A stretch of 64,000 nucleotides of DNA from Halobaculum marinum. GTDB taxonomy: Archaea > Halobacteriota > Halobacteria > Halobacteriales > Haloferacaceae. The stretch spans positions 2,232,001 to 2,296,000 of the forward strand of contig NZ_CP119989.1 in the NCBI RefSeq assembly GCF_029338555.1. The letters run 5' to 3'. The translations under genes were made by a program, and so were the position numbers. The notes under the pieces are model-generated. The model did not search any database. It saw nothing but the letters and a program-made list of their open reading frames with translations, and was not told where the DNA came from. How positions within the stretch are numbered: the first letter of the stretch is position 1; each line of letters opens with the position of its first letter. Below, piece after piece: positions 9,301 to 15,747 of the stretch.

Positions 9301-9714
9301 TCGACCACCGACTACGACGAGTACGGGCCCGAGAACGGCTACACCAACGTCAGCGTGCGGTCGGTCTCCGGCTACACCATCTCTGGCGAGGTTCGCTCGA
9401 ACGAGTCGGCGTACGTCGTCCGCAACCAGGGGACCGTCAACGTGAGCGAGGGGCTCGTCAACGGCGACCAAGACGGCGCGGCGACCGTGACGCTCTCCGA
9501 AGAGGTGCTCCAGGAGCCGGAGGGCGCACAGAACGGGTCGGAGACGAACACCTCCGAGAACAGCAGTTCGCTCGCCGGCGGACTCGACGCCCTCGACGGG
9601 TTCGACCAGACCGGACACCAGCCGAGCGGCGACGTGACTGTCGTCGCCGGCGACACGGGCGACGCGGTGGCACCGTCGATTCGAGCGCCCACCACAACGA
9701 TCACGGTTCCGTAG
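6361..9714 (+). CDS. aglB: Oligosaccharyltransferase AglB (STT3 family)
   Basis: A 1117-residue membrane enzyme that moves a glycan from a dolichyl phosphate carrier to Asn in N-x-S/T sequons of exported proteins, on the outer face of the membrane. Residues about 35-595 form the multi-helix membrane domain, with SGNDAWYHLR near residue 70 and SDHNIAEPFFQ near 188 as the conserved external-loop motifs. The STT3 signature WWDYG is at 669-673 at the start of the large soluble domain. The C-terminal 250 residues are beta-rich and Thr/Ser/Asn-rich, itself with several N-x-S/T sites. It ends in TAG directly against the ATG of the DUF368 gene, so the two are cotranscribed. Promoter spacing points to a leaderless message. 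Confidence 0.97.
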   Translation: MSRSDSDTTPGGGNPASTVQGLDYFEEKSVTDVLRDFYHVPVLLAVVAFMLWVRLQSYGNFIRDGQVYFSGNDAWYHLRQVRYTVANWPSTMPFDPWTYYPFGTAQGQFGTLYDQLVATAALVVGLGSPSEALVAKTLLVAPAVFGALVAVPTYLIGKRLGGRLAGLFSAVILMLLPGTFLRRGLVGFSDHNIAEPFFQAFAVVALMIALAVAQRDRPIWELVQAREWKELKPTMVWSTVAGIAVGLYIWTWPPGVFLLGLFAAYVAFQSVSDYAGNRSPDHVAFVAVVSMTVAALMALVRFQVPSFSPAQFSLIQPLFALATAAGAAFLAVLARQVEARGFADDRLSEYGFAGIVGLLGAVGISLIIFVEATPFTTVENNLLRFVGFSAGAATRTIGEAQPFLQSGLVQYYGGFGVVIAEYGFAFITALAAAVWLLVKPLWKRGTTGDYYYLAGATVVVLFIFVGKALFNPLAASLGFNPQVLGLGIVALLVFGAAARVRYDAEHLFVFVWAAFITAAAFTQIRFNYYLAVVVAGLNAYFLREVLRVVGTDLVSDLSLDGITWHRVLTVAAVIMVVLGPVLVVPLSLGNTGSVSIDRTNNAIGVGNSTSPGEVVYWNENLEWMADNTPAEGNLGGAGNGDSLEYYGTYQRPADDDFDYEDGTYGVMSWWDYGHFITTQGERIPHANPFQQGATSAANYLLAPSEDDADAVLAGIDDDGEAEDMRYVMVNWEMVTVGSEFGAPVVFDDDTQASDYYSPTLAVNSEGQPIGQVAFYSKEQRYYESLMVRLYKYHGSRAEPSVNTLFGERVIVFDYDTVTTRDGSTTYKVMPSGENASAIRTFGNMSAAQQFVEEDGTAQIGGVGDYPREPVPALEHYRLVSTSETSSYVSGSYQRNVLRESRSLGLRPSLLQQTQPQWVKTFEKVPGATIEGSGAEPGETVTASVQMQVPYGGTGGNASTFTYTQETTAEDDGTFTLTVPYSTTDYDEYGPENGYTNVSVRSVSGYTISGEVRSNESAYVVRNQGTVNVSEGLVNGDQDGAATVTLSEEVLQEPEGAQNGSETNTSENSSSLAGGLDALDGFDQTGHQPSGDVTVVAGDTGDAVAPSIRAPTTTITVP

Positions 9715-10722
9715 ATGACTGACGGGGAGGCCGACACGACTAGTCGGCTTGGGGGGGAACCCGTAGAGGAGGCGAGCGCCGTGGGTGACGACGACGACGT
9801 CGGCGCGCTCGGGGCGTACCTCCGCGGCGTCGCGATGGGGGCCGCCGACGCCGTCCCAGGCGTCTCCGGTGGGACCATCGCGTTGATCACCGGCATCTAC
9901 GACCGGCTGATAGCCGCGTTCACGTCCGCCTCGCCCGCGCTCGTCCGGCGGGTCCTCGCGGACCTCGTTCGCGACCGCGGCGACCTCCGGACGGTGTTCC
10001 GCGAGGTCGACGGCGCGTTCCTGCTCGCGCTCGGTGCTGGGATCGCGACCGCGATCCTCACCGTGACGCGCGCGCTCGACACCGCGTTGGAGACGATGCC
10101 GGTACTCACGTACGGCTTCTTCTTCGGCCTTATCGCGGCCTCCGCCGTCGTGCTGCGTGACGAGGTGTCCCTCGACACGCTCGGGCGCGCCGCCGCCGGG
10201 GTGACCGGCGTCGTCGTCGCGTTCGTCGCCTCCGGGAGCGCGAGCGCCGCCCTCGGCGAGTCACTCGCAGCGACGTTCCTGGCTGGCGCGGTCGCGGTGA
10301 GCGCGATGATCCTCCCGGGCATCTCCGGGTCGCTCCTGTTGGTCATCCTCGGCCAGTACGAGCGGATGACGGGGGCGCTGTCGGCGTTCGTCGACGCGCT
10401 GCTCGCGCTGGTCACCGGCGGGTCGGTCGCCACGGTCGTCGACACCGCCGGACCGGTCGTCGCGTTCCTTGCCGGCGGTGTCGTCGGCCTCCTGACGGTC
10501 GCGCACGCGATCCGGGCCGCGTTGGAGGCCCGGCGAGCCGCGACGCTCGCGTTCCTCGTCGGCCTCATCGTCGGGGCCCTGCGCGCGCCCGTCGCCCGCG
10601 TCACCGAGGAGGTCGGCGCGTGGACCGGCGGCGTGCTCGCGGAGTTCGCCGTCGCCGCCGTCGTCGGTGCCTTACTCGTCGCCGGCGTCGAGCGAGCGGC
10701 TGGCGGTATCGACCTCGACTGA
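9715..10722 (+). CDS. DUF368 (PopT-type) polyprenyl-phosphate transporter
   Basis: A 335-residue membrane protein with an acidic N-terminal tail (1-34) and two inverted-repeat signatures: GAADAVPGVSGGTIALITG (42-60) and SAMILPGISGSLLLVILG (around residue 195-212). These are the DUF368 marks; bacterial members (PopT) return undecaprenyl phosphate across the membrane. There is no gap at all after the aglB stop codon, which implies translational coupling. I infer that this archaeal member recycles dolichyl phosphate released by AglB; direct evidence for archaeal members is not visible here. About eight to ten helices. No promoter of its own is seen. Confidence 0.88.
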   Translation: MTDGEADTTSRLGGEPVEEASAVGDDDDVGALGAYLRGVAMGAADAVPGVSGGTIALITGIYDRLIAAFTSASPALVRRVLADLVRDRGDLRTVFREVDGAFLLALGAGIATAILTVTRALDTALETMPVLTYGFFFGLIAASAVVLRDEVSLDTLGRAAAGVTGVVVAFVASGSASAALGESLAATFLAGAVAVSAMILPGISGSLLLVILGQYERMTGALSAFVDALLALVTGGSVATVVDTAGPVVAFLAGGVVGLLTVAHAIRAALEARRAATLAFLVGLIVGALRAPVARVTEEVGAWTGGVLAEFAVAAVVGALLVAGVERAAGGIDLD

Positions 10723-10778
10723 GCACCACCGTTATCGGGGGCCACCGCGGGTCACGCCAGTCGTCCCCGACCCGCGGG

Positions 10779-10787
10779 CGTTTTGTC
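10779..10787 (+). promoter_or_regulatory. Weak TATA-like element for the DUF371 gene
   Basis: CGTTTTGTC centred 27 bp before the ATG at 10810; the match is weak but the spacing is right for a leaderless start. Confidence 0.3.
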
Positions 10788-10809
10788 GCTCCCCGTCCGA
10801 ACGCCATCA

Positions 10810-11256
10810 ATGAGTGACGAGGCCGCCGACCCCGCGGTTCGGACCGTGACGATCCGCGCGGAGGGACACGAGAACGTCAGCGCCGAACACGGGAGCACGT
10901 TCGAGGTGACCAGCGACGACTGGCTCACGCCCGCTGGGGACTGCATCCTCGCGGTCGAGGCCGACACGACGCCCGCGGACGTGCCGCGCTCGTTCGTCGA
11001 GGCGTGTCGCTCCACCGAGGCGACCATCGAGGCCGAGTTCGCCGCCGCCGACGCGACGGAGACGGTGACGGGTCGCGGCCACCCCGACCTCACGTACGAG
11101 GGCGACCGGAGCATGGTGGGCCGCACGAGCGACTACGTCGACGAGCGGACGATCATGGTCGGCGCCGACAAGGCCGCCGGCGAGTTCGACCGCCGACTCG
11201 TGACGGCGCTGGAGCGCGGCGCGCCGCTGACGGTGACGCTCCGAGTCGACCCGTAG
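10810..11256 (+). CDS. DUF371 family protein
   Basis: A 148-residue soluble acidic protein of the archaeal DUF371 family, recognised by the order HENVSAEHGSTFEVT (near residues 18-32), LTPAGDCILAVEAD (42-55) and a C-terminal VGADKAAGEFDRRLV stretch. The biochemical function of the family is unknown. The start at 10810 rather than 10783 is preferred because it fits the family N-terminus and the TATA spacing. It follows the DUF368 gene by 87 bp and is probably separately transcribed; the link to glycosylation is only positional. Confidence 0.78.
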   Translation: MSDEAADPAVRTVTIRAEGHENVSAEHGSTFEVTSDDWLTPAGDCILAVEADTTPADVPRSFVEACRSTEATIEAEFAAADATETVTGRGHPDLTYEGDRSMVGRTSDYVDERTIMVGADKAAGEFDRRLVTALERGAPLTVTLRVDP

Positions 11257-11332
11257 TCGAGTGGAGGTGGCCGCGGTCTGGGGCGACACAGACAGCCTGG
11301 GCCGACGCAGTCACGCGGTCAAAACGCGCACG

Positions 11333-11815
11333 TCAGTTCCCGTCGTCGCCGGTCGAACACTCCGCCTCGGGCACGCCCTCGACGGGCGCGTCGGCCTGTT
11401 CGTACGTCGTCTCGCCGGGGACGGCGTCGAACATCGGCAGCGAGAGCGTGTAATCGAACACGAGCGCGAACCGGGAGAACGGGTCCGCGAGGAACTCGCT
11501 CACGTCTCCGACACCGACGAACACGACCCCGACCTGCAGGTCGACGATGTCGGCGTCGCCGGTGGTACCGACCGCCGAGAGGCCGAACGCCCCCGCCGAG
11601 GTGAGGTTCGTGAACAGCGACGTGTGGATTGTGAGTTCGATCGTCGGCCCCTCAGTGCCGACGGTGAGGTCACGTCCGTCGCCGAAACAGTCGCCGGGAG
11701 CGGCGGCCGCCGGCAGCGACGCGACCCCCGCGACCGTCGCCAAACAGACGAGCGAGGCGAGCACCACCCGAGCGACCCGTGAGGACTGCACGGCTACCGG
11801 TCGGTTACCAGACAA
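11333..11815 (-). CDS. Secreted protein of unknown function
   Basis: A 160-residue protein with an N-terminal Arg-containing region followed by a hydrophobic stretch VVLASLVCLATVAGVASL and an Ala-rich cleavage region (AAAAPGD, near 36-42), a plausible Sec signal peptide. The mature part is acidic, with strongly alternating beta-type sequence and two cysteines (PGDCFGD near 43 and EAECSTGD near 153) that could form a disulfide. No family is recognised with confidence; it looks like a haloarchaea-restricted exported protein. It is followed on the same strand, further upstream, by the pilin-like gene but has its own start region. Confidence 0.6.
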   Translation of the reverse strand: MSGNRPVAVQSSRVARVVLASLVCLATVAGVASLPAAAAPGDCFGDGRDLTVGTEGPTIELTIHTSLFTNLTSAGAFGLSAVGTTGDADIVDLQVGVVFVGVGDVSEFLADPFSRFALVFDYTLSLPMFDAVPGETTYEQADAPVEGVPEAECSTGDDGN

Positions 11816-11858
11816 TAAAAAGCCGGGCGAACCGGCTATCGTTCGCGATACCGCCCGG

Positions 11859-12272
11859 TCAGACGCGGAACTTCGCCAGCGTCACCGGCCCGTCGGCGCC
11901 GTCGAACGCCACCTCGACGCTCGCTCCATCTTCAGCCGACACCTCGGCGGTGTCACCCTCGGCGACGCTGTCTGCCCCGGTGAGGGCTGCCCACGTCTGG
12001 GTGTCGCCGTCGACGGTGACGAGGAGCGCGGAGGCCTCGACGCTTTCGCCACCGACGTGCTGGATCACGAAGCCGGAGTCGGTCGCTTCACTGCTGAACG
12101 TTACGCTCGGCGTTGCCGTCGATACTGTCTGGTCGCCCGTGCCGAGCACGAACGACCCGAGAACTGCCGTACCGAGAACCGCAGCGATCAGGAGAACTGC
12201 ACCAACACCGATGACAGCGACGACGAGGAGCGGTGTGCTCGTGTCGTCGAGTGTTTCGCGGAGTGTCATCAT
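11859..12272 (-). CDS. Type IV pilin-like membrane-anchored protein
   Basis: A 137-residue protein with a single N-terminal helix (TPLLVVAVIGVGAVLLIAAV, near 12-31), then a beta-rich acidic domain with IQHVGGESVEASALLVTVDG, the order seen in haloarchaeal pilin-like (archaellin/type IV pilin N-terminal) proteins. The start at 12272 is chosen over 12302 because the TATA box overlaps the longer start. The helix does not carry the usual SPVIG-type prepilin processing site: a TSTPLL segment takes its place, so it may be an uncleaved pilin-like protein. No pilus assembly genes are nearby. Confidence 0.6.
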   Translation of the reverse strand: MMTLRETLDDTSTPLLVVAVIGVGAVLLIAAVLGTAVLGSFVLGTGDQTVSTATPSVTFSSEATDSGFVIQHVGGESVEASALLVTVDGDTQTWAALTGADSVAEGDTAEVSAEDGASVEVAFDGADGPVTLAKFRV

Positions 12273-12292
12273 CGACAGAGGAACAAATCTAG

Positions 12293-12299
12293 AAATAAA
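12293..12299 (-). promoter_or_regulatory. TATA box for the pilin-like gene
   Basis: TTTATTT on the minus strand preceded by a BRE-like CGAAAT, centred 24-27 bp before the paired ATGs at 12272/12269. Confidence 0.55.
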
Positions 12300-12368
12300 C
12301 ATTTCGCTTCGATTTTCACAATCGATAGCAGTCGTCGGGATCGTGGCTCGTTCGGGGGCCGACCCCCG

Positions 12369-12740
12369 TCACCGGCCCCGACCGATCCCTTCGACGAGGT
12401 GGGCCGCGCTCGCGGGGTTCGTCGCCAGCGGCACGTCGTGCACGTCGCAGATCCGCAATAGCGCCGAGATGTCCGGTTCGTGTGGCTGCGCGGTCAGCGG
12501 GTCCCGGAGGAACACGATGCCGTGGCAGTCACCGTTGGCGACCTCCGCACCGATCTGCATGTCGCCACCGAGCGGCCCCGACGACTTCCGCTCGACCGTG
12601 AGCGCAGTCTCCTCGTTCAGGCGCTTCCCGGTCGTCCCCGTGGCCAGCAGGTCGTGCGTCGACAGGAGGTCGACGTACTCGCGAGCGAACTCGACGAGGG
12701 TGTCCTTCTGTTCGTCGTGGGCGATGAGCGCGAGGCGCAT
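12369..12740 (-). CDS. mgsA: Methylglyoxal synthase
   Basis: A 123-residue enzyme that converts dihydroxyacetone phosphate to methylglyoxal and phosphate in the cytoplasm. Family residues are all present: ALIAHDEQKD (4-13, catalytic His8), TGTTG (34-38, phosphate binding), GPLGGDMQIGA (55-65, catalytic Asp60), FLRDPLTAQPHEPD (77-90, with Asp80, His87 and Asp90). The length is close to that of the bacterial enzyme but without its C-terminal tail. The gene lies 168 bp downstream of a GlcD-like flavoprotein gene on the same strand, which together could form a methylglyoxal-to-lactate-to-pyruvate route if a glyoxalase is encoded elsewhere. Confidence 0.93.
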   Translation of the reverse strand: MRLALIAHDEQKDTLVEFAREYVDLLSTHDLLATGTTGKRLNEETALTVERKSSGPLGGDMQIGAEVANGDCHGIVFLRDPLTAQPHEPDISALLRICDVHDVPLATNPASAAHLVEGIGRGR

Positions 12741-12908
12741 ACGAACTGTCGGCTCCGCCAGACCTTCACTGTACGGGCGGGCGGGCAGTCAGCGGTGGAA
12801 GCGGGGCCGCGGCGGCACGCGCCGACGTGGGGTCGGAAGGGTTCGTCGGACCGGTCGGACTGTCGGTTGGTCGGGCTGTCGGATCGACGGACAGACGGAC
12901 GCCTCCCG

Positions 12909-14282
12909 TCAGGGGAAGATCTTTCCGGGGTTGAGCGTTCCCGTCGGGTCCAGCGCGTCCTTGATCGCCTCCATCGCACGGACGCCAGTGTCGCCGTGCT
13001 CCGTCCGGAGGAACCCGCGTTTCCCGCGCCCGATGCCGTGCTCCCCGCTGGCGGTCCCCCCAAGATCGATCCCCGTCGTGACGATGTCGTCGTACACGCG
13101 CTCTGCGGTGTCGACCGCGTCGTCGTCCGTCGGGTCGACGAGCACGTCGAAGTGGACGTTCCCGTCTCCGGCGTGGCCGAACGTCGGGATCGGGATGTCG
13201 TGGCGCTCCGAGAGCGCACGGATCCGTTCGAGGAGCGTCGAGAACGAGCCGAGCGGCACCGCGACGTCGCCCGCGTGGAGCGACCGCCGGTCGGGGTAGT
13301 ACGCGCGGACGGCGTCGGCGAGTTCGCGTCGCGGCTCCCACACGTCCTCGCCGGCCGCCTCCTCGCCGAGGACGACCGTCGTCGGGTCGTGGGCCGCGAG
13401 TACTGCACGGCAGAAGTCGACCTCCTCGTCGACGCCGTGGTCGGCCTGGAACTCGAGGAACAACGTCGGTCGCTCCGGGAGGTCGGCGTCGATGTACGCG
13501 TTCACCATCCGCGCGCTCAGAGCGTCGACGAGTTCGACGGCGCTCACGTCGACGCCGGAGCCGACGATATCGGCGGCGGCGTCCGTCGCGTCCGCGAGCG
13601 TCGAGAAGGTGACGCGGCCGACGCGGGTCTGCTCGGGGCGACCCGCGAGCGCGAGCGTCGCCCGCGTCACGACGCCGAGTGTCCCCTCGCTTCCGACGAT
13701 CAGGTCCCGGATATTGTACCCCGAGGAGCTCTTGGCTGCCCTTGTCCCCGCCGTGAGCACGGAGCCGTCGGCGAGCACCACCTCGACCTCACGCACCCAG
13801 TCGCCCACCTCGCCGTACTTGACCGTCCGCTTCCCGCTGGCGTTCGTCGCGATCATGCCGCCGACGGTCGCCATGTCCGCGGACGTCGGCAGCGGCGGGA
13901 AGAACAGCCCGTGGGCCGCGACGGCCTCGTCGACCGCGGCGCCGACGACACCCGGTTCGACGTCGATCTGGGCGTCCTCGGGTCGGACCTCGAGGACCGT
14001 GTCCATCCGCGTCAGATCGAGACTGATGCCGCCCCGAACGGGGACCGCGTTTCCCTCGATGCCCGTCCCCGCCGCGAACGGTGTGACCGGGATGTCGCGC
14101 TCGGTCGCCGCGGCCAGCACCGCAGACACCTCCGCGGTCGATTCCGGCCAGACGACGACGTCGGGGGGTGCCGCCTCCTCGGGCGGCGTCCCCCAGTCGC
14201 GCCCGTGGTGGTCGCGGTCGGCGGTCGTCGTCGACACCCGGTCGGGCGAGAGGATCGAACTGAGAAACGCCGTGTCCGTCAT
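12909..14282 (-). CDS. FAD-binding oxidoreductase (GlcD / D-lactate dehydrogenase type)
   Basis: A 457-residue flavoprotein. The PCMH-type FAD domain covers about residues 35-215 (PESTAEVSAVLAAA, FAAGTGIEGN, LPTSADMATVGGM, SSGYNIRDLIVGSEG) and the FAD-oxidase C-terminal domain the rest, ending with TASGEHGIGRGKRGF and LNPGKIFP. Relatives oxidise D-lactate or glycolate and pass electrons to the respiratory chain or a partner Fe-S protein; none is encoded next to it, as the usual C-terminal or adjacent GlcF-like Fe-S subunit is missing. The next gene downstream is mgsA, which favours D-lactate as substrate (inference). It is transcribed divergently from the M20 peptidase gene. Confidence 0.88.
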   Translation of the reverse strand: MTDTAFLSSILSPDRVSTTTADRDHHGRDWGTPPEEAAPPDVVVWPESTAEVSAVLAAATERDIPVTPFAAGTGIEGNAVPVRGGISLDLTRMDTVLEVRPEDAQIDVEPGVVGAAVDEAVAAHGLFFPPLPTSADMATVGGMIATNASGKRTVKYGEVGDWVREVEVVLADGSVLTAGTRAAKSSSGYNIRDLIVGSEGTLGVVTRATLALAGRPEQTRVGRVTFSTLADATDAAADIVGSGVDVSAVELVDALSARMVNAYIDADLPERPTLFLEFQADHGVDEEVDFCRAVLAAHDPTTVVLGEEAAGEDVWEPRRELADAVRAYYPDRRSLHAGDVAVPLGSFSTLLERIRALSERHDIPIPTFGHAGDGNVHFDVLVDPTDDDAVDTAERVYDDIVTTGIDLGGTASGEHGIGRGKRGFLRTEHGDTGVRAMEAIKDALDPTGTLNPGKIFP

Positions 14283-14302
14283 GGGCGAGTCTCGCGAGTG
14301 GC

Positions 14303-14310
14303 GGTGAAAA
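14303..14310 (-). promoter_or_regulatory. Putative promoter element of the flavoprotein gene
   Basis: TTTTCACC on the minus strand, centred about 26 bp before the ATG at 14282. Confidence 0.3.
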
Positions 14311-14344
14311 CGGTTGCGACGGGGGTGCCCTGGGGGCCGAGAGG

Positions 14345-14405
14345 CGGTGGCTTGGCTGGGACGGTCGGTGGCGATGCGGGAGATGGCCGGTGGCTTGGCT
14401 GGGAC
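14345..14405. repeat. Two direct copies of an 18-bp sequence in a divergent promoter region
   Basis: CGGTGGCTTGGCTGGGAC occurs at 14345-14362 and again at 14388-14405, 43 bp apart, and a broken copy (CGGTGGCTCGGC) follows at 14409-14420. The repeats sit between the divergent flavoprotein and M20 peptidase genes, just upstream of the TATA-like element of the latter. They could be an operator with about four helical turns between copies, or a small local duplication. Confidence 0.6.
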
Positions 14406-14424
14406 GACCGGTGGCTCGGCAACG

Positions 14425-14431
14425 CTTTAGG
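14425..14431 (+). promoter_or_regulatory. TATA-like element for the M20 peptidase gene
   Basis: CTTTAGG centred 33 bp before the ATG at 14461, consistent with a very short leader. Confidence 0.35.
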
Positions 14432-14460
14432 AGCCGTTCGGAGTTGTCCCACCCGTTCCG

Positions 14461-15732
14461 ATGACCCGATTCGCGACGTACGACGACGAACTGCGCGAGT
14501 TCACCGCCACGCTGCTCGCGTTCGAGACGACCGACGGTCGCGAGCGGCCGGCCCAGGAGTGGCTGCTCGACCGCCTCGCGTCGTTCGGCTTCGACACCTA
14601 CGAGTGGACGGCCGACGCCGAGCGCCTCGCGGACCTCCACGAGTTCCCCGACGACCCCGACGCCATCCCGGTCGCCGACCGCCCGAGCGTCGCCGGCGTC
14701 GCCGAGTTCGGCGACCCCGACGCCGGGCCGACGGTCGTGCTCAACGGGCACGTGGACGTCGTCCCGGCTGACGAGGAGCTGTGGGAGACGGACCCGTTCG
14801 ACCCGGTGTGGGGCGAGACGGACGACGGCGCGGCGACGCTCACCGCCCGCGGGGCCGCCGACATGAAGGCCGGGACGGCGATGGGCGTGTTCGCCGGCCG
14901 GGCGCTCGCTGACGCGGCGGAGGACCTGTCGCTGAACGGTCGCGTCGTCGTCGAGAGCGTCGTTGGCGAGGAGGAGGGCGGCATCGGCGCGGCGGCGGCC
15001 GCCGTCGACAACCCGTACCCCTTCGAGCGCGACGCCGCCATCGTCACCGAGCCGACCGAGTTGACGCCCGTCACCGCGACCGAGGGCAGCCTGATGAAGC
15101 GACTCCACCTCGACGGCCGGTCGGCACACGCCGCGCGCCGGTGGAACGGGGAGTCGGTGTTGCCCCACTTCGAGCGAATCCGACGGGCGTTCGAGACGCT
15201 CGAAGCCGAGCGTGCCGAGCGCGTGAGCCACCCCCGATACGGACAGTTCTCGAACCCGTGGCCGGTGAACGTCGGCACCGTCCGCGCCGGCTCGTGGGCG
15301 TCGTCGGTGCCGGCGACGCTGGACGCGGAGGTTCGGATCGGCGTCGCGCCCGGTGAGACGCTCGAGGGAGTGGAGGCGGAGTTCGAGGCGGCGCTCGCGG
15401 ACGTGGTCGACGACGACGAGTGGCTCTCCGCGCACCCCCCGCGCTTCGAACGGTTCTCGGTGCAGTTCTCGCCATCGGAGATAGACCCCGACGAGCCGGT
15501 GGTGACCGCGCTCCGGGCGGCGATGGCGGAGGCGGGCTGTCCGAACACCGAGCCGATCGGGGAGACGTACGGTGCGGACTCGCGCCACTACATCGCGGCC
15601 GGGATCCCGACGGTCGTGTTCGGGCCGGGCGACATCGACGAGGCGCACTTCCCGAACGAGACCATCGTCTGGGAGGAGGTGTTGACCGCGGGCGAGGTCG
15701 TCACGGACACGGTCCGCCGGCTGCTGTCGTGA
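14461..15732 (+). CDS. M20 family metallopeptidase (ArgE/DapE-like)
   Basis: A 423-residue zinc hydrolase of the acetylornithine deacetylase/succinyl-diaminopimelate desuccinylase family. Metal and catalytic residues are in place: NGHVDVVP (95-102, His97 and Asp99), ARGAADMKAG (129-138, Asp134 bridging), VVGEEEGGIGA (168-178, catalytic Glu), followed by the EPT motif (TEPTEL) and the dimerisation domain, and a C-terminal GADSRHY with the last metal-type His. It removes N-acyl groups or cleaves small peptides in the cytoplasm; the exact substrate is not shown. It ends 15 bp from the end of the convergent aminotransferase gene. Confidence 0.87.
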   Translation: MTRFATYDDELREFTATLLAFETTDGRERPAQEWLLDRLASFGFDTYEWTADAERLADLHEFPDDPDAIPVADRPSVAGVAEFGDPDAGPTVVLNGHVDVVPADEELWETDPFDPVWGETDDGAATLTARGAADMKAGTAMGVFAGRALADAAEDLSLNGRVVVESVVGEEEGGIGAAAAAVDNPYPFERDAAIVTEPTELTPVTATEGSLMKRLHLDGRSAHAARRWNGESVLPHFERIRRAFETLEAERAERVSHPRYGQFSNPWPVNVGTVRAGSWASSVPATLDAEVRIGVAPGETLEGVEAEFEAALADVVDDDEWLSAHPPRFERFSVQFSPSEIDPDEPVVTALRAAMAEAGCPNTEPIGETYGADSRHYIAAGIPTVVFGPGDIDEAHFPNETIVWEEVLTAGEVVTDTVRRLLS

Positions 15733-15747
15733 GCGGCGCCTGGCGGG

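Noticed and set aside
12480-14771. 763-codon plus-strand frame across mgsA and the flavoprotein gene
   Set aside because: It opposes two clear genes; its sequence is Arg/Val-rich without domain features, typical of third-position GC bias.
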